The translations under genes and the position numbers were made by a program. From Pedobacter schmidteae (GTDB lineage Bacteria; Bacteroidota; Bacteroidia; Sphingobacteriales; Sphingobacteriaceae): a stretch of DNA of 64,000 nucleotides. The stretch is from assembly GCF_900564155.1 (NCBI RefSeq), contig NZ_LS999839.1, positions 310,001 to 374,000 on the forward strand. Reading direction: 5' to 3'. The notes beneath the pieces were generated by a model, which was given only the letters and a program-made list of their open reading frames with translations, ran no database searches and was not told the DNA's origin. This document shows, one piece after another, positions 19,385 through 29,510 of this stretch (the first letter of the stretch is position 1; each line of letters opens with the position of its first letter).

Positions 19385-19903
19385 TTATCCGTTAAAAACT
19401 TTATTTAAATCAACACCACGTTGCTGTGCAACTGTGTAAGCATCACGCATTTTAGTTAAAGCATCTACAGTTGCTTTTACCACGTTGTGAGGATTTGATG
19501 AACCTTTAGACTTTGCCAGTACGTTATGTACACCAGCACTCTCTAATACAGCACGCATCGCACCACCTGCAATTACACCCGTACCTACTGCAGCTGGCTT
19601 GATTAACACAAAACCACCTGAGAATTTACCGATTTGCTCATGAGGAACAGTACCGTTTAATAGAGGAACTTTTACCAAATTCTTTTTTGCGTCATCAACG
19701 CCTTTAGCAATTGCTTCTGTTACCTCTTTCGCTTTACCTAATCCGTAACCAACGATTCCGTTTTCATCTCCAACAACCACGATGGCTGAGAAGCTGAACG
19801 TACGACCACCTTTAGTTACTTTGGCAACACGTTGTATGCTAACTAAACGATCTTTTAATTCGATCTCGCTAGTCTTAACTCTTTTTATATTGATAGTTGA
19901 CAT
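19385..19903 (-). CDS. rpsE: 30S ribosomal protein S5
   Basis: The 172-residue protein carries the S5 double-stranded RNA-binding domain ([20 protein letters not shown] with [23 protein letters not shown]) and the C-terminal domain with [19 protein letters not shown] and [12 protein letters not shown]. It helps set decoding accuracy in the 30S body. It starts 18 bases after rplR. Confidence 0.98.
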   Translation of the reverse strand: MSTINIKRVKTSEIELKDRLVSIQRVAKVTKGGRTFSFSAIVVVGDENGIVGYGLGKAKEVTEAIAKGVDDAKKNLVKVPLLNGTVPHEQIGKFSGGFVLIKPAAVGTGVIAGGAMRAVLESAGVHNVLAKSKGSSNPHNVVKATVDALTKMRDAYTVAQQRGVDLNKVFNG

Positions 19904-19921
19904 TCTTATCTAATTTTCAGA

Positions 19922-20275
19922 TTAAAATTCTAAACCAGCTTCGCGGGCACCTTCTGCCAACGATTTAACGCGACCATGATACAAATAGCCATTTCTATCG
20001 AAAACTACTTGTTTAATACCTGCCGCGATTGCTTTTTCAGCTACTAATTTACCTACAGCTACTGATTGCTCAGATTTATTGCCTGTACCTGAAAAATCTT
20101 TAGATAAAGATGAAGCTGATACAATTGTATTACCGGTTACGTCGTTAATAATTTGAGCATAAATCCCTTTATTGCTTCTATAAACCGATAAACGTGGACG
20201 GCTTTCAGAACCTGCTAATTTTTTTCTGATGCCTTTTTTTATACGATCTCTACGAGATAATTTTTTCCCTGCCAT
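19922..20275 (-). CDS. rplR: 50S ribosomal protein L18
   Basis: The 117-residue protein has a basic N-terminus ([18 protein letters not shown]) and the L18 core [20 protein letters not shown], ending [27 protein letters not shown]. It binds 5S rRNA and brings it to the 50S subunit along with L5. It lies five bases after rplF. Confidence 0.98.
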   Translation of the reverse strand: MAGKKLSRRDRIKKGIRKKLAGSESRPRLSVYRSNKGIYAQIINDVTGNTIVSASSLSKDFSGTGNKSEQSVAVGKLVAEKAIAAGIKQVVFDRNGYLYHGRVKSLAEGAREAGLEF

Positions 20276-20280
20276 GATGA

Positions 20281-20838
20281 TTATTTTTTAGAAGCTGATT
20301 TACCTGCTTTTCTTCTTAACACTTCTCCAACAAACTTGATACCTTTACCTTTGTATGGTTCTGGTGCACGTAACGAACGGATTTTCGCTGCTACTTGTCC
20401 TATCAATTGTTTGTCAATACTTTCTAAAATGATTTTAGGAGTCTGACCTTTTTCCGAGGTTGTAGTCACCTTAATTTCTTCCGGTAATTGGAAAACATAG
20501 TGGTGAGAATAACCTAAAACAAGATCCAAAGTATTTCCCTGGTTAGTAGCGCGGTAACCCACACCTACTAATTCTTGTTCAACTTTATAACCTTCTGTTA
20601 CACCAACAACCATATTATTGATCAAAGCACGGTATAAGCCGTGTAATGCTTTGTGTCTTTTTTGTTCTGATGGACGTTGTACGGTTAATACGCCGTCTTC
20701 CTGACTAACAGTGATATCTGAATCTACTGCTTGAGTTAATTCTCCTTTAGGTCCTTTAACAGTTACAACATTATCCTTAGATACAGTAACAGTAACACCT
20801 GCAGGTACATTAATTGGGGCTTTTCCTACTCTTGACAT
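20281..20838 (-). CDS. rplF: 50S ribosomal protein L6
   Basis: The 185-residue protein has two repeated L6 domains. It begins [17 protein letters not shown] and ends with the L6 signature [23 protein letters not shown]. It sits near the factor-binding site of the 50S subunit. It starts 18 bases after the rpsH stop. Confidence 0.98.
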   Translation of the reverse strand: MSRVGKAPINVPAGVTVTVSKDNVVTVKGPKGELTQAVDSDITVSQEDGVLTVQRPSEQKRHKALHGLYRALINNMVVGVTEGYKVEQELVGVGYRATNQGNTLDLVLGYSHHYVFQLPEEIKVTTTSEKGQTPKIILESIDKQLIGQVAAKIRSLRAPEPYKGKGIKFVGEVLRRKAGKSASKK

Positions 20839-20856
20839 TTTGCTATCCTCCTTTAA

Positions 20857-21255
20857 TTAATAAACGTGACACAAAACTTCGCCACCAATGTTTAGTTTCG
20901 CAGCTTCTTTATCAGTCATAACACCCTTAGATGTAGATAAAATTGCGATACCTAAACCATTTAATACTCTTGGCATATTCTCTACGCCGGCATATTGCCT
21001 TAAACCTGGTTTGCTAATACGTGTTAACGTGCGGATTGCAGGGATTTTAGTGATAGCATTGTATTTTAACGCTATTTTAATAATACCCTGAGTTGTAGTA
21101 TCCTCAAATTTGTAGTTAGCAATGTAACCTTTGTCAAAAAGTACTTTAGTGATTTCCTTTTTCAGGTTTGATGCAGGAATCTCTACAATTCTGTGATTTG
21201 CCTTGATGGCATTTCTTACCCTTGTAAGATAATCTGCTATTGGATCTGTATTCAT
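20857..21255 (-). CDS. rpsH: 30S ribosomal protein S8
   Basis: Start chosen at MNTDPIADYLTRVRNAIKAN (132 residues), the conserved S8 N-terminus; the upstream in-frame ATG adds 13 residues without family support. The C-terminus has GLGIAILSTSKGVMTDKEA, the S8 signature that binds 16S rRNA helix 21, and ends GGEVLCHVY. In E. coli S8 represses the spc operon. Confidence 0.97.
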   Translation of the reverse strand: MNTDPIADYLTRVRNAIKANHRIVEIPASNLKKEITKVLFDKGYIANYKFEDTTTQGIIKIALKYNAITKIPAIRTLTRISKPGLRQYAGVENMPRVLNGLGIAILSTSKGVMTDKEAAKLNIGGEVLCHVY

Positions 21256-21370
21256 TTTTATATAATTGTGATAGTGGTTTCCTTTCCGACCCATTCGGAA
21301 CGACCTGCCATCGGTTAATTTTTTATTTACGCATTAGGGACTTAAACCCTAAACATAAGTAAGCTGGTAA

Positions 21371-21640
21371 TTACCAGCTTGCTTTTCTTACTCCAGGAAT
21401 CTTTCCTGCTAAAGCCATATCGCGGAACAATACCCTTGATATACCGAAAGTACGCATATATCCACGAGGACGACCTGTTAACTTGCAACGGTTGTGCAAA
21501 CGTACAGCCGATGAGTTTTTTGGTAACTTATCTAATCCTTCGTAATCACCTGCAGCTTTAAGTTCTGCACGTTTCTCAGCATACTTAGCAACCAATCTTT
21601 GGCGCTTAATTTCGCGAGCTTTTACACCTTCTTTTGCCAT
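21371..21640 (-). CDS. rpsN: 30S ribosomal protein S14 (zinc-free long form)
   Basis: The 89-residue protein begins [20 protein letters not shown] and has the family motif [19 protein letters not shown]. It has no CxxC pairs, so it belongs to the zinc-independent type. It sits in the 30S head. Its ATG overlaps the rplE stop by one base (TAATG). Confidence 0.97.
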   Translation of the reverse strand: MAKEGVKAREIKRQRLVAKYAEKRAELKAAGDYEGLDKLPKNSSAVRLHNRCKLTGRPRGYMRTFGISRVLFRDMALAGKIPGVRKASW

Positions 21641-22206
21641 TATTGCTCTGTTTTTTGGTTTTTAAATGGTAATCCAAATTGCTTTAAAAGTTCCAATGCT
21701 TCAACATCAGTAGTAGCAGAGGTTACAAAGGTAATATCCATACCCAAAATCTTATTGATTTTATCGATGTTGATCTCAGGGAAGATGATCTGCTCAGTCA
21801 CACCTAAAGTGTAATTTCCTTTTCCATCAAAACCTTTATCGTTAATACCTTTGAAATCACGGATACGTGGCAAAGCTACGGAAATTAAACGATCTAAAAA
21901 CTCATACATGTTATTGTCACGTAAAGTTACACGTACACCTACCGGCATACCTTTACGCAATTTAAAGTTTGATATATCTTTTTTAGATTTCGCTCCAACT
22001 GCTTGCTGACCAGCGATTGTAGTCATCTCTAAAATAGAGCTGTCCATAATCTTTTTGTCAGTTACAGAGAAACGACCAACCCCTTGGTTGATAGAGATTT
22101 TCTCCAACTTAGGAACCTGCATAACGCTTTTGTAATTGAACTTATCTTTAAGTGCAGTTACAATTTCCTCTTTATATTTACTTTTTAATCTTGGTACGTA
22201 AGCCAT
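21640..22206 (-). CDS. rplE: 50S ribosomal protein L5
   Basis: The 188-residue protein has the L5 motifs [29 protein letters not shown] and [19 protein letters not shown]. It binds 5S rRNA and touches S13 across the subunit interface. Its start overlaps the rplX stop by one base. Confidence 0.98.
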   Translation of the reverse strand: MAYVPRLKSKYKEEIVTALKDKFNYKSVMQVPKLEKISINQGVGRFSVTDKKIMDSSILEMTTIAGQQAVGAKSKKDISNFKLRKGMPVGVRVTLRDNNMYEFLDRLISVALPRIRDFKGINDKGFDGKGNYTLGVTEQIIFPEINIDKINKILGMDITFVTSATTDVEALELLKQFGLPFKNQKTEQ

Positions 22207-22544
22207 TATTTGATCTCCTCTCCTGATTTTTTAGATACCCTAACTAATTTCCCATCAGCATTAAGCTTTCTGCCAACGCGCGTAGTTGCACCTGTTTTAG
22301 GATCAATCAGCGCTACGTTAGAAATATGAAGAGCAGCTTCTTTTTTAATGATACCACCATTAGGGGTAGCAGCATTTGGTTTTGTATGTTTTGATACAAG
22401 GTTAACACCTTCTACAAGTACCCTGCTTTTAGAAATTAATACTGAAAGCACAGTACCTTGTTGGCCCTTTGAATCGCCTGCTATAACCTTTACTAAATCT
22501 CCTTTACGGATTTTTACTTTTGGTGTAGTTACTTTATTTTTCAT
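22206..22544 (-). CDS. rplX: 50S ribosomal protein L24
   Basis: The 112-residue protein has a KOW motif ([21 protein letters not shown]) and [20 protein letters not shown], the L24 core. It starts assembly of the 50S subunit at the 5' end of 23S rRNA. It is one base from the rplN stop and overlaps rplE by one base. Confidence 0.98.
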   Translation of the reverse strand: MKNKVTTPKVKIRKGDLVKVIAGDSKGQQGTVLSVLISKSRVLVEGVNLVSKHTKPNAATPNGGIIKKEAALHISNVALIDPKTGATTRVGRKLNADGKLVRVSKKSGEEIK

Positions 22545-22545
22545 T

Positions 22546-22914
22546 TTATAATACCTCCGGTGCTAATGATACAATTTTCATGAATTGTTTTTCACGCAGT
22601 TCTCTTGCTACCGGGCCAAAAATACGTGTACCGCGTGGCTCATCTTGTGCATTTAATAATACTGCTGCATTGTCGTCGAAACGGATGTAAGAACCATCTT
22701 TACGTCTAATCTCTTTCTTAGTTCTTACAACAACTGCTTTAGAAACTGTTCCTTTCTTGATGTTTCCAGAAGGTAATGCACTTTTAACGGTAACAACGAT
22801 TTTGTCACCAATAGAAGCATATCTCTTTCCAGTACCACCAAGTACACGGATAACCAATACTTCTTTTGCGCCGCTATTATCGGCTACGTTTAATCTTGAT
22901 TCCTGTTGTACCAT
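22546..22914 (-). CDS. rplN: 50S ribosomal protein L14
   Basis: The 122-residue protein begins [20 protein letters not shown] and has the L14 pattern [25 protein letters not shown] and [14 protein letters not shown]. It contacts 16S rRNA in an intersubunit bridge. It starts one base after the rpsQ stop. Confidence 0.98.
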   Translation of the reverse strand: MVQQESRLNVADNSGAKEVLVIRVLGGTGKRYASIGDKIVVTVKSALPSGNIKKGTVSKAVVVRTKKEIRRKDGSYIRFDDNAAVLLNAQDEPRGTRIFGPVARELREKQFMKIVSLAPEVL

Positions 22915-22915
22915 G

Positions 22916-23170
22916 TTATTTAGCCCTTTCTAAAATTTCCACTAATCTCCAGTTCTTGTTTTTACTCAGCGGACGAGTCTCCATGATCAGTACTGTATCA
23001 CCAATACCGCAATCGTTTTTCTCGTCATGAGCCATAAATTTGGTAGTTTTCTTAACAAACTTACCATAGATCGGGTGTTTCACTTTACGTTCTACCGCTA
23101 CAACAATAGACTTATCCATCTTGTTGCTTACCACCAACCCGGTTCTTGTTTTTCTTAATTGTCTTTCCAT
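22916..23170 (-). CDS. rpsQ: 30S ribosomal protein S17
   Basis: The 84-residue OB-fold protein begins [20 protein letters not shown] and has [20 protein letters not shown] and [20 protein letters not shown], the S17 signature. It is an early-binding protein of the 30S body. It lies 13 bases after rpmC. Confidence 0.98.
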   Translation of the reverse strand: MERQLRKTRTGLVVSNKMDKSIVVAVERKVKHPIYGKFVKKTTKFMAHDEKNDCGIGDTVLIMETRPLSKNKNWRLVEILERAK

Positions 23171-23183
23171 TTCGACTCTAAAG

Positions 23184-23393
23184 TTATTTAGTTTCAGTAG
23201 CAGACTGAGCTTTACGCTTAGTCACTTCAGTATTTAATCGGGCAATATTTCTCCTAACCTTGCTAATGCGGCTTGGGTTCTCTATAGCCGAAATTGTATG
23301 CGCAAACTTTAACTTTACTAAGTTTTCTGTCTCTTCTGCAATCCTGGCTACTAGCTCTTCTTGTGAAAGCCCTGTAATTTCTGAGTTCTTCAT
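23184..23393 (-). CDS. rpmC: 50S ribosomal protein L29
   Basis: The 69-residue helical-hairpin protein has [22 protein letters not shown] and the end motif [20 protein letters not shown]. It sits at the peptide tunnel exit, next to L23, where trigger factor and SRP dock. A 72-bp gap separates it from rplP. Confidence 0.96.
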   Translation of the reverse strand: MKNSEITGLSQEELVARIAEETENLVKLKFAHTISAIENPSRISKVRRNIARLNTEVTKRKAQSATETK

Positions 23394-23465
23394 TTTATTA
23401 ATTTTTATTTTGCGGGTCCAGAGGTTGTAATAACAAGTTACTTACAACATTCAACCCTACACTAA

Positions 23466-23888
23466 TTATGCTTCTACGTAATCTCTACGTACTACAAATT
23501 TTGTTTGGATCGGTAATTTCTGAGCGGCTAAACGCATAGCTTCTTTAGCAACTTCTAAAGGAACTCCTTCTGCTTCGAAAATGATGCGTCCAGGTCTAAC
23601 TACGGCTACCCAGTATTCAGGAGCACCTTTACCTTTACCCATACGTACCTCAGCTGGTTTTTTAGTTACCGGTTTGTCCGGGAATATTCTAATCCATACC
23701 TGGCCTTCACGTTTCATGAAACGAGTTACGGCGATACGGGCGGCCTCTATCTGGCGACTGGTAATCCAGGTCGACTCTAGAGATTTGATCCCGAAAGATC
23801 CGAATGACAATTCAGCACCACGAGTTGCTAAACCTTTCATTCTGCCCTTTTGCATCTTTCTGAACTTCGTTCTTTTTGGCTGTAACAT
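23466..23888 (-). CDS. rplP: 50S ribosomal protein L16
   Basis: The 140-residue protein begins [19 protein letters not shown]. It has the L16 signature [20 protein letters not shown] and [16 protein letters not shown]. It supports the A-site tRNA and the peptidyl transferase centre. It is 38 bases after rpsC. Confidence 0.98.
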   Translation of the reverse strand: MLQPKRTKFRKMQKGRMKGLATRGAELSFGSFGIKSLESTWITSRQIEAARIAVTRFMKREGQVWIRIFPDKPVTKKPAEVRMGKGKGAPEYWVAVVRPGRIIFEAEGVPLEVAKEAMRLAAQKLPIQTKFVVRRDYVEA

Positions 23889-23926
23889 TTTATTCTAATA
23901 TTATCGTTAAACGATCTGTTAACTAA

Positions 23927-24778
23927 TTATTTACGAGGACCTCTGTTTTGAGAATTTCCACCTCTATTATCTCTTCCTGCACCAGGACCGCCTTGACCAG
24001 GGCCTCTTCCGCCACGATTACCACCACGGTTATCGTTTCTTCTGTCGCCACCGCCACGGTTATCTCTGTCTCTGCCACCAAAAGCACCTTCTGGTCTGCC
24101 ACCTTTGCCTGGAGCATTGCTCGTTGCGCCGATGTTTGGAGAAAGGTCACGTTTACCGTAAACTTCACCTTTACAGATCCATACTTTAACACCTATTTTA
24201 CCATAAGTAGTCAAAGCCTCTGCCAATGCATAGTCAATGTCTGCACGGAAAGTATGCAAAGGAATTCTTCCTTCTTTATACTGTTCGCTACGAGCCATCT
24301 CAGCACCACCTAAACGACCAGAGGTCATAATTTTGATACCTTCAGCACCCATACGCATAGTTGATGCGATTGTAGATTTCATTGCTCTACGGAATGAGAT
24401 CCTTGCTTCTAATTGTTTTGCAACACCTTCTGCTACTAATTGTGCATCAAGTTCAGGGCGTTTAATCTCAAAAATGTTGATTTGAATTTCCTTTTTAGTC
24501 AATTTCTTCAACTCTTCTTTGATTTTGTCAACTTCCTGACCTGCTTTACCAATCACAATACCCGGACGAGCTGTGTGAATTGTTACCGTAATACGTTTTA
24601 ACGTACGCTCGATAACCACTTTAGCTACACCGCCTTTTGCGATACGTGCAGAAAGGTATTTTCTTATTTTTTCGTCCTCAACTAATTTATCAGCATAGTT
24701 GTTGCCACCGAACCAGTTAGAATCCCAACCTTTGATGATTCCTAACCTGTTACCTATTGGATGTGCTTTTTGTCCCAT
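23927..24778 (-). CDS. rpsC: 30S ribosomal protein S3 with Gly/Arg-rich tail
   Basis: The 283-residue protein has the S3 core: [20 protein letters not shown], the KH domain with [20 protein letters not shown], and the C-domain with [20 protein letters not shown] and [13 protein letters not shown]. The core ends near residue 215. The remaining 65 or so residues are a low-complexity tail of Gly, Arg, Asn and Asp with several RGG-type repeats, making the protein about 50 residues longer than E. coli S3. S3 lines the mRNA entry channel, so the tail would lie at that entrance. It starts five bases after rplV. Confidence 0.97.
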   Translation of the reverse strand: MGQKAHPIGNRLGIIKGWDSNWFGGNNYADKLVEDEKIRKYLSARIAKGGVAKVVIERTLKRITVTIHTARPGIVIGKAGQEVDKIKEELKKLTKKEIQINIFEIKRPELDAQLVAEGVAKQLEARISFRRAMKSTIASTMRMGAEGIKIMTSGRLGGAEMARSEQYKEGRIPLHTFRADIDYALAEALTTYGKIGVKVWICKGEVYGKRDLSPNIGATSNAPGKGGRPEGAFGGRDRDNRGGGDRRNDNRGGNRGGRGPGQGGPGAGRDNRGGNSQNRGPRK

Positions 24779-24783
24779 TTCTG

Positions 24784-25146
24784 TTAATTAGTTTGAGTTT
24801 CAACGTTTTTACTATCTACTACCAAAGTTACATGGTTTGAACGCTTACGTATTCTGTAACCACGTCCTTGAGGAGCTGGTCTTAATCTTTTTAACTGACG
24901 ACCACCGCCTACCATTATCGTTTTCACGTATAACTGGCTTTCTTCAGGGCGAGAACCTTCATTTTTCGTCTCCCAGTTTTTGATAGCTGATAATAATAGT
25001 TTCTCAACTCTTACTGCCGCATCTTTATTGGTAAACTTTAAAATATGTAAAGCTTTCTCAACACGCTCACCTCTGATAAGATCTACAACCAAACGCATTT
25101 TACGTGGTGAGGTTGGACAATTGTTTAATTTCGCTACTGCTTCCAT
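24784..25146 (-). CDS. rplV: 50S ribosomal protein L22
   Basis: The 120-residue protein has the L22 core [20 protein letters not shown] and the beta-hairpin loop region [20 protein letters not shown], which lines the nascent-peptide tunnel, followed by [10 protein letters not shown]. It starts seven bases after rpsS. Confidence 0.98.
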   Translation of the reverse strand: MEAVAKLNNCPTSPRKMRLVVDLIRGERVEKALHILKFTNKDAAVRVEKLLLSAIKNWETKNEGSRPEESQLYVKTIMVGGGRQLKRLRPAPQGRGYRIRKRSNHVTLVVDSKNVETQTN

Positions 25147-25153
25147 CTCTTAA

Positions 25154-25420
25154 TTATTTTTTCTTTTCAGAGTGACCCCTAAATGTTCTGGTTGGAGCAA
25201 ACTCTCCCAGCTTGTGACCAACCATGTTTTCTGTTACGTATACCGGTATAAATTTGTTACCGTTGTGTACTGCAAATGTATGACCCACAAAATCTGGTGA
25301 GATCATTGATCTGCGAGACCAAGTTTTAATGACAGACTTTTTGCCTGAATCATTCATAGAGACTACTTTCTTCTCTACGTTATGGTCAATATAAGGTCCT
25401 TTTTTAATCGAACGAGCCAT
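25154..25420 (-). CDS. rpsS: 30S ribosomal protein S19
   Basis: The 88-residue protein begins [19 protein letters not shown]. It has the S19 signature [20 protein letters not shown] and [19 protein letters not shown]. It binds the 16S rRNA 3' domain with S13. Its ATG overlaps the rplB stop by one base. Confidence 0.98.
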   Translation of the reverse strand: MARSIKKGPYIDHNVEKKVVSMNDSGKKSVIKTWSRRSMISPDFVGHTFAVHNGNKFIPVYVTENMVGHKLGEFAPTRTFRGHSEKKK

Positions 25421-26244
25421 TATTTCTTCCTTTTCTCTATGATGAAACGATTTGAGTATTTTTTAAGTTGACGGGTTTTATATCCTTTAGCATAAACACC
25501 GTTCCTTGACCGAGGCTGACCTCCTGATGAGCGACCCTCACCACCACCCATAGGGTGATCTACCGGGTTCATCGCTACCGGACGTGTTCTCGGACGACGG
25601 CCTAACCAACGGCTACGACCAGCTTTACCTAACACCTCATTTGCATGATCTGAATTGGAAACAGCTCCGATTGTTGCTAAACAAGTAACTAAGATTGATC
25701 TTACTTCACCTGAAGGCATTTTCAATGTTGCATATTTACCATCACGAGCAGCCAACTGTGCGTAAGCACCAGCGCTACGCGCCAACTGAGCACCACGACC
25801 TGGATGAATCTCCACGTTGTGAATAATAGATCCCAAAGGAATATTGCTCAATTTCAATGTATTTCCCACTTCTGGAGTTGCAGTATCGCCCGACACTACT
25901 TTTTGCCCAACTTGCAATCCTTCCGGTGCAATAATATAACGCTTCTCGCCATCTGCATAATGTAACAATGCAATACGCGCGGTACGGTTTGGATCGTACT
26001 CAACAGTAGCTACTGTTGCAGGAATATCAAATTTCTCACGTTTAAAATCAATTAAACGATAAGACTTTTTGTGACCACCACCGATATAGCGCATAGTCAT
26101 CTTTCCTGTATTGTTACGTCCTCCCGATTTCTTAGAAGATACAACCAATGATTTTTCGGGCTTGGTTGCTGTAATCTCCGTAAAACTGGCACCTACTCTA
26201 AAGCGGGTTCCCGGAGTAACTGGTTTAAATTTTCTTAAGCCCAT
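25420..26244 (-). CDS. rplB: 50S ribosomal protein L2
   Basis: The 274-residue protein has the conserved C-terminal motif [18 protein letters not shown]; its His lies near the peptidyl transferase centre. [20 protein letters not shown] and the SH3-like middle domain are also clear. It is a primary 23S rRNA-binding protein. It follows rplW by 24 bases. Confidence 0.98.
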   Translation of the reverse strand: MGLRKFKPVTPGTRFRVGASFTEITATKPEKSLVVSSKKSGGRNNTGKMTMRYIGGGHKKSYRLIDFKREKFDIPATVATVEYDPNRTARIALLHYADGEKRYIIAPEGLQVGQKVVSGDTATPEVGNTLKLSNIPLGSIIHNVEIHPGRGAQLARSAGAYAQLAARDGKYATLKMPSGEVRSILVTCLATIGAVSNSDHANEVLGKAGRSRWLGRRPRTRPVAMNPVDHPMGGGEGRSSGGQPRSRNGVYAKGYKTRQLKKYSNRFIIEKRKK

Positions 26245-26268
26245 AGTTTATAAATAATTCAATTCTTA

Positions 26269-26559
26269 TTAAATATTCGAGTAATAATCAATCGTCTCTC
26301 CTGCTGCCAGGGTTACAATCGCTTTCTTGTATTTCGGGCTACGTCCCGTAACTAATCCACCTTTAGTGTTTCTGGACTTAACTTTACCACTTACAACCAT
26401 TGTATTAATGGCCAAAATGCTAACGCCGTACATTTTCTCTATGGCTTGCTTAATCTGCAATTTATTTGCTTTGTGTTCTACTTTAAAAGTAAAGCGGTTA
26501 GACTTCTCTGTTAATGCAGAAGCTTTTTCTGTTAATATTGGTTTCTTTAAAAATTCCAT
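26269..26559 (-). CDS. rplW: 50S ribosomal protein L23
   Basis: Start chosen at MEFLKKPILTEKASALTEKS (96 residues), one base after the rplD stop; a longer frame reading MPSN first would overlap rplD. The core KANKLQIKQAIEKMYGVSIL and the end ETIDYYSNI match the L23 family. It lies at the tunnel exit and docks SRP and trigger factor. Confidence 0.96.
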   Translation of the reverse strand: MEFLKKPILTEKASALTEKSNRFTFKVEHKANKLQIKQAIEKMYGVSILAINTMVVSGKVKSRNTKGGLVTGRSPKYKKAIVTLAAGETIDYYSNI

Positions 26560-26560
26560 A

Positions 26561-27190
26561 TTACTTGGCAAATGCCTCCTCCAATGTTTTAACAGAATCT
26601 GCAGTTAACAAAAGCTTGCCACAGTTTAATACATCATAAGTATTTAACTGATCTGCAGTAATCACTTTCACTTTCTGAATGTTTCTGCTTGATAAATAGA
26701 TATTGTTATTTTGTGAAGGTAAAACCAACAATGTCTTTTCGTTAGCCAGATTTAATGCACTAACCAAATTGATATAGTTTTTAGTTTTGATCGTATCAAA
26801 AGTAAAATCTTCTAAAACCACAACATTATTGTCTTGTGCTTTATAAGATAAAGCAGACTTACGTGCTAATGATTTTAATTTTTTGTTCAATTTGAAGCTA
26901 TAGTCACGTGGCTGAGGACCGAATACACGACCACCACCATTGAACAATGGAGATTTAATACTTCCGGCGCGAGCACCACCAGTACCTTTTTGTTTATATA
27001 ATTTACGGGTTGAACCAGCAATCTCATTACGTTGTTTAGACTTGTGCGTTCCCTGACGTTGGTTAGCCAGATACTGCTTAACATCTAAATAAATTGCGTG
27101 GTCAACAGGCGTTATGCCAAATACCGACTCAGGAAGTTGCACCTTGGCACCTGTCTCTTTTCCTGAAATGTTTAATACTTTAACTTCCAT
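26561..27190 (-). CDS. rplD: 50S ribosomal protein L4
   Basis: The 209-residue protein has the long tunnel-lining loop [20 protein letters not shown] with [20 protein letters not shown], the L4 hallmark. In E. coli L4 represses the S10 operon. It starts four bases after rplC. A shorter open frame on the same strand (about 26887-27084) is an out-of-frame shadow. Confidence 0.98.
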   Translation of the reverse strand: MEVKVLNISGKETGAKVQLPESVFGITPVDHAIYLDVKQYLANQRQGTHKSKQRNEIAGSTRKLYKQKGTGGARAGSIKSPLFNGGGRVFGPQPRDYSFKLNKKLKSLARKSALSYKAQDNNVVVLEDFTFDTIKTKNYINLVSALNLANEKTLLVLPSQNNNIYLSSRNIQKVKVITADQLNTYDVLNCGKLLLTADSVKTLEEAFAK

Positions 27191-27194
27191 CTGC

Positions 27195-27812
27195 TTACTT
27201 ATCTAAGATTACGTAAGAACCCTTAGCTCCTGGTACGGAACCACTAACTACAACCAGATTTTGATCAGCATAAACTTTCAAAACCTGTAAGTTTTGAATC
27301 TTTACTCTGTCTCCACCCATTCTACCCGCCATACGCATACCTTTAAATACACGAGAAGGATACGAAGCAGCACCCAACGAACCCGGAGCACGCATCCTGT
27401 TGTGCTGTCCGTGAGTCTGTCCACCAACACCACCGAAACCATGACGTTTTACAACACCCTGGAAACCTTTACCTTTTGACGTACCAACCACATCCACAAA
27501 ATCTCCTTCGTTAAAAATGCTAACCGTAACAGTATCGCCTAAATTAAGCGACTCTTCAAACGGATCAAATTCAACCAATTTACGTTTTGGGGTGGTGTTT
27601 GCTTTCGCAAAGTGGCCTTTCAAAGGCATGGTGGTGTTCTTTTCTTTGGCTTCGTCGAAACCTAACTGAACTGAAACGTAACCGTCTTTCTCTGCGGTCT
27701 TTACCTGTGTAACTACACAAGGTCCAGCTTCGATCACCGTACATGGTATATTCTTACCATCGGCGTCGAAAATGCTGGTCATTCCTACTTTTTTTCCAAT
27801 AATACCTGACAT
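27195..27812 (-). CDS. rplC: 50S ribosomal protein L3
   Basis: The 205-residue protein begins [20 protein letters not shown]. It has the extended loop [20 protein letters not shown] that reaches the peptidyl transferase centre; the Gln in HGQHN is the methylated residue in E. coli. In this window it is the first gene of the large operon, with its own promoter. The usual upstream gene rpsJ is 2.4 kb away. Confidence 0.98.
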   Translation of the reverse strand: MSGIIGKKVGMTSIFDADGKNIPCTVIEAGPCVVTQVKTAEKDGYVSVQLGFDEAKEKNTTMPLKGHFAKANTTPKRKLVEFDPFEESLNLGDTVTVSIFNEGDFVDVVGTSKGKGFQGVVKRHGFGGVGGQTHGQHNRMRAPGSLGAASYPSRVFKGMRMAGRMGGDRVKIQNLQVLKVYADQNLVVVSGSVPGAKGSYVILDK

Positions 27813-27837
27813 TTTCTTTTTTTAAATTAACACCCAT

Positions 27838-27855
27838 CGAAGCAGTAGGGCTTCG
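27838..27855 (-). promoter_or_regulatory. leader hairpin upstream of rplC
   Basis: cgaagc and gcttcg (27838-27843 and 27850-27855) form a 6-bp stem with a 6-base loop in the 5' leader between the predicted start near 27885 and the ATG at 27812. There is no T-run, so it is not a simple terminator. It could be a control site for ribosomal protein feedback, which is only a guess. Confidence 0.3.
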
Positions 27856-27889
27856 TTCAAGGTGGATACACATCCCTGTTAAGGGAGGG

Positions 27890-27920
27890 CAAAAATAGGA
27901 AAGAAATCTTAATTTTCAAA
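27890..27920 (-). promoter_or_regulatory. promoter of the rplC ribosomal operon
   Basis: On the minus strand this reads TTTG (27917-27920), 19 bases, then TATTTTTG (27890-27897). Both elements and the spacing fit the Bacteroidota TTG-N19-TAnnTTTG promoter. The leader to the rplC ATG would be about 70 bases. Confidence 0.75.
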
Positions 27921-27994
27921 TAGTTAGCTAAATATTTTTTCAAATAAGTGCTAAAAATTTATTTTCATTGGGTAGCACGCAATTAGAACTGTTT

Positions 27995-28390
27995 TTATCC
28001 CACCAGGCGGTCACTTAAACTATAAAGAATAACAGACAGAACAACTAAACCAATCAAAACATAAAGATAATCGCGCTCAATCAGGAAGCTAAAAATTGAA
28101 AAAACTACCCTCGCAATAGGCGTAAAAATCAAAAGCAATGTGCCAAATTGTATAATTGCAGCCCCATCCAGATGTTTTAAGCCTGAAACAATTGCAGCAA
28201 TTGTAAATAAACCAGACTTACCCGCATCAAACCTGGAATAATCTACTGTTTGGCTATAATTAAAAAATAAGTAAATAAGTCCTCCAATAAATACAACGGT
28301 CATTGAAGAGACCACCCCAGCCCTTAGTAAAGTGCCCAGAATAAGTTGTATATCTTTATCAGCGAAAAAATTTTTATTCTCTTTACTCAT
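27995..28390 (-). CDS. DUF1634 family membrane protein
   Basis: The 131-residue protein has three hydrophobic segments (about residues 20-47, 65-80 and 108-128) with TLLRAGVVSSMTVVFIGGLI and FTPIARVVFSIFSFLIERD, as in DUF1634. These proteins often lie beside TauE/SafE permeases and may be a small accessory subunit; this is association, not proof. Its ATG overlaps the end of the upstream TauE gene by 4 bases, so the two are co-translated. It splits the ribosomal cluster between rpsJ and rplC. Confidence 0.8.
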   Translation of the reverse strand: MSKENKNFFADKDIQLILGTLLRAGVVSSMTVVFIGGLIYLFFNYSQTVDYSRFDAGKSGLFTIAAIVSGLKHLDGAAIIQFGTLLLIFTPIARVVFSIFSFLIERDYLYVLIGLVVLSVILYSLSDRLVG

Positions 28391-29223
28391 AACCTACCTG
28401 CTAAACCGTTATAAATCATCTGAAGTGCTAAAAAAGTAACCACAACAGCAAATACCATTTTTAACTTGTCAGTCTTAGCTTTAACCAATATTTTAGATCC
28501 GATTGTAGCGCCCGACAATACACCAACAGTTACCGGCATGGCTATACCCGGATCAATTTGTCCGCGGTGCAGATAAACGATTGCACTTGCCGCAGCGGTT
28601 ACCCCCATCATAAAATTACTGGTTGTTGTCGACACCTTAAAAGGAATCCGCATAATATTATCCATGGCGATTACCTTCAAAGCCCCCGACCCAATTCCTA
28701 GTAAACCCGAGATAATCCCGGCAATAAACATCATTAAAAATCCACCTATCACATTATGTACAGCGTACTTCTTAACACCCAACTCGGTTGGATAAGTACC
28801 ATTCAACTTAAAAAAAACAGCAAGCCGACCGGAAGTATCATTATCAGATCTATCCACCTTTTTACGCACCATCATAGCTGCCGAAAACAACAGAATCAGG
28901 CCAAAAATAACAGCAATATAGCTTGGATTGATAAATACAGTTACCACAGCTCCTATTATAGCACTGATAGTAGTCGCTACCTCCAAAAACATACCTATCC
29001 TGATATTGGTAATCCCCTCCTTCACATAGGCAGCGGCAGAACCGGAAGAAGTTGCAATTACTGAAATAATCGAAGCCCCGATAGCATAATGGATATCAAC
29101 CCCAAGCGCAAGTGTTAGTAAGGGAATGATAATCACACCTCCACCCAAACCAGTAAGCGACCCTACCAGTCCGGCTAAAAAGGCACCTAACAAAACTATA
29201 ACTGTAAATAGCAATACTGACAT
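28387..29223 (-). CDS. TauE/SafE family sulfite/organosulfonate exporter-like permease
   Basis: The 278-residue protein has about eight membrane segments and the two halves of the TauE fold, with GLVGSLTGLGGGVIIIPLLT near residue 20 and the related GIISGLLGIGSGALKVIAMD near residue 170. Members export sulfite or sulfonates, but for this one the substrate is not known. A promoter-like TTG-N18-TATATTTG ends six bases before the ATG, so the mRNA may be nearly leaderless. It overlaps the DUF1634 gene by 4 bases. Confidence 0.85.
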   Translation of the reverse strand: MSVLLFTVIVLLGAFLAGLVGSLTGLGGGVIIIPLLTLALGVDIHYAIGASIISVIATSSGSAAAYVKEGITNIRIGMFLEVATTISAIIGAVVTVFINPSYIAVIFGLILLFSAAMMVRKKVDRSDNDTSGRLAVFFKLNGTYPTELGVKKYAVHNVIGGFLMMFIAGIISGLLGIGSGALKVIAMDNIMRIPFKVSTTTSNFMMGVTAAASAIVYLHRGQIDPGIAMPVTVGVLSGATIGSKILVKAKTDKLKMVFAVVVTFLALQMIYNGLAGRL

Positions 29224-29228
29224 CGCTG

Positions 29229-29257
29229 CAAATATAGTATCTCAGAACCGAACACAA
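29229..29257 (-). promoter_or_regulatory. promoter of the TauE-DUF1634 pair
   Basis: On the minus strand this reads TTG (29255-29257), 18 bases, then TATATTTG (29229-29236). The match is strong. Transcription would start at or within a few bases of the ATG at 29223. Confidence 0.65.
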
Positions 29258-29326
29258 TAAAATTAAAATATCATTGTTAAATTAGATAACACCAATACAT
29301 TTATTATATTATTGTATTATGAAACC

Positions 29327-29422
29327 ATCATGATCTTTCAAAACCCCGTAGGGCTCACGAGTACTGTTAAAAACAACTAATAACTACAAGTAATCACACA
29401 GTGGAATAATCAAGATCATGAT
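29327..29422. repeat. 11-bp inverted repeat in the intergenic region 29224-29510
   Basis: atcatgatctt at 29327-29337 and aagatcatgat at 29412-29422 are exact complements 74 bases apart. The whole gap of 287 bp between the divergent TauE gene and the plus-strand membrane protein otherwise shows only A/T-rich sequence and the TauE promoter. The role is unknown. Confidence 0.4.
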
Positions 29423-29510
29423 AGCTTCATCATAAATAAAAAACAAACCGAGTTTACGAGTTCATTAATACAAATGAAAACAATAGAAGATCATTAATAA
29501 TTACAAACGA

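Noticed and set aside
23923..24192. Minus-strand frame overlapping the 3' end of rpsC in another phase
   Set aside because: It arises from the repetitive Gly/Arg codons of the S3 tail and gives a low-complexity Val/Glu product.
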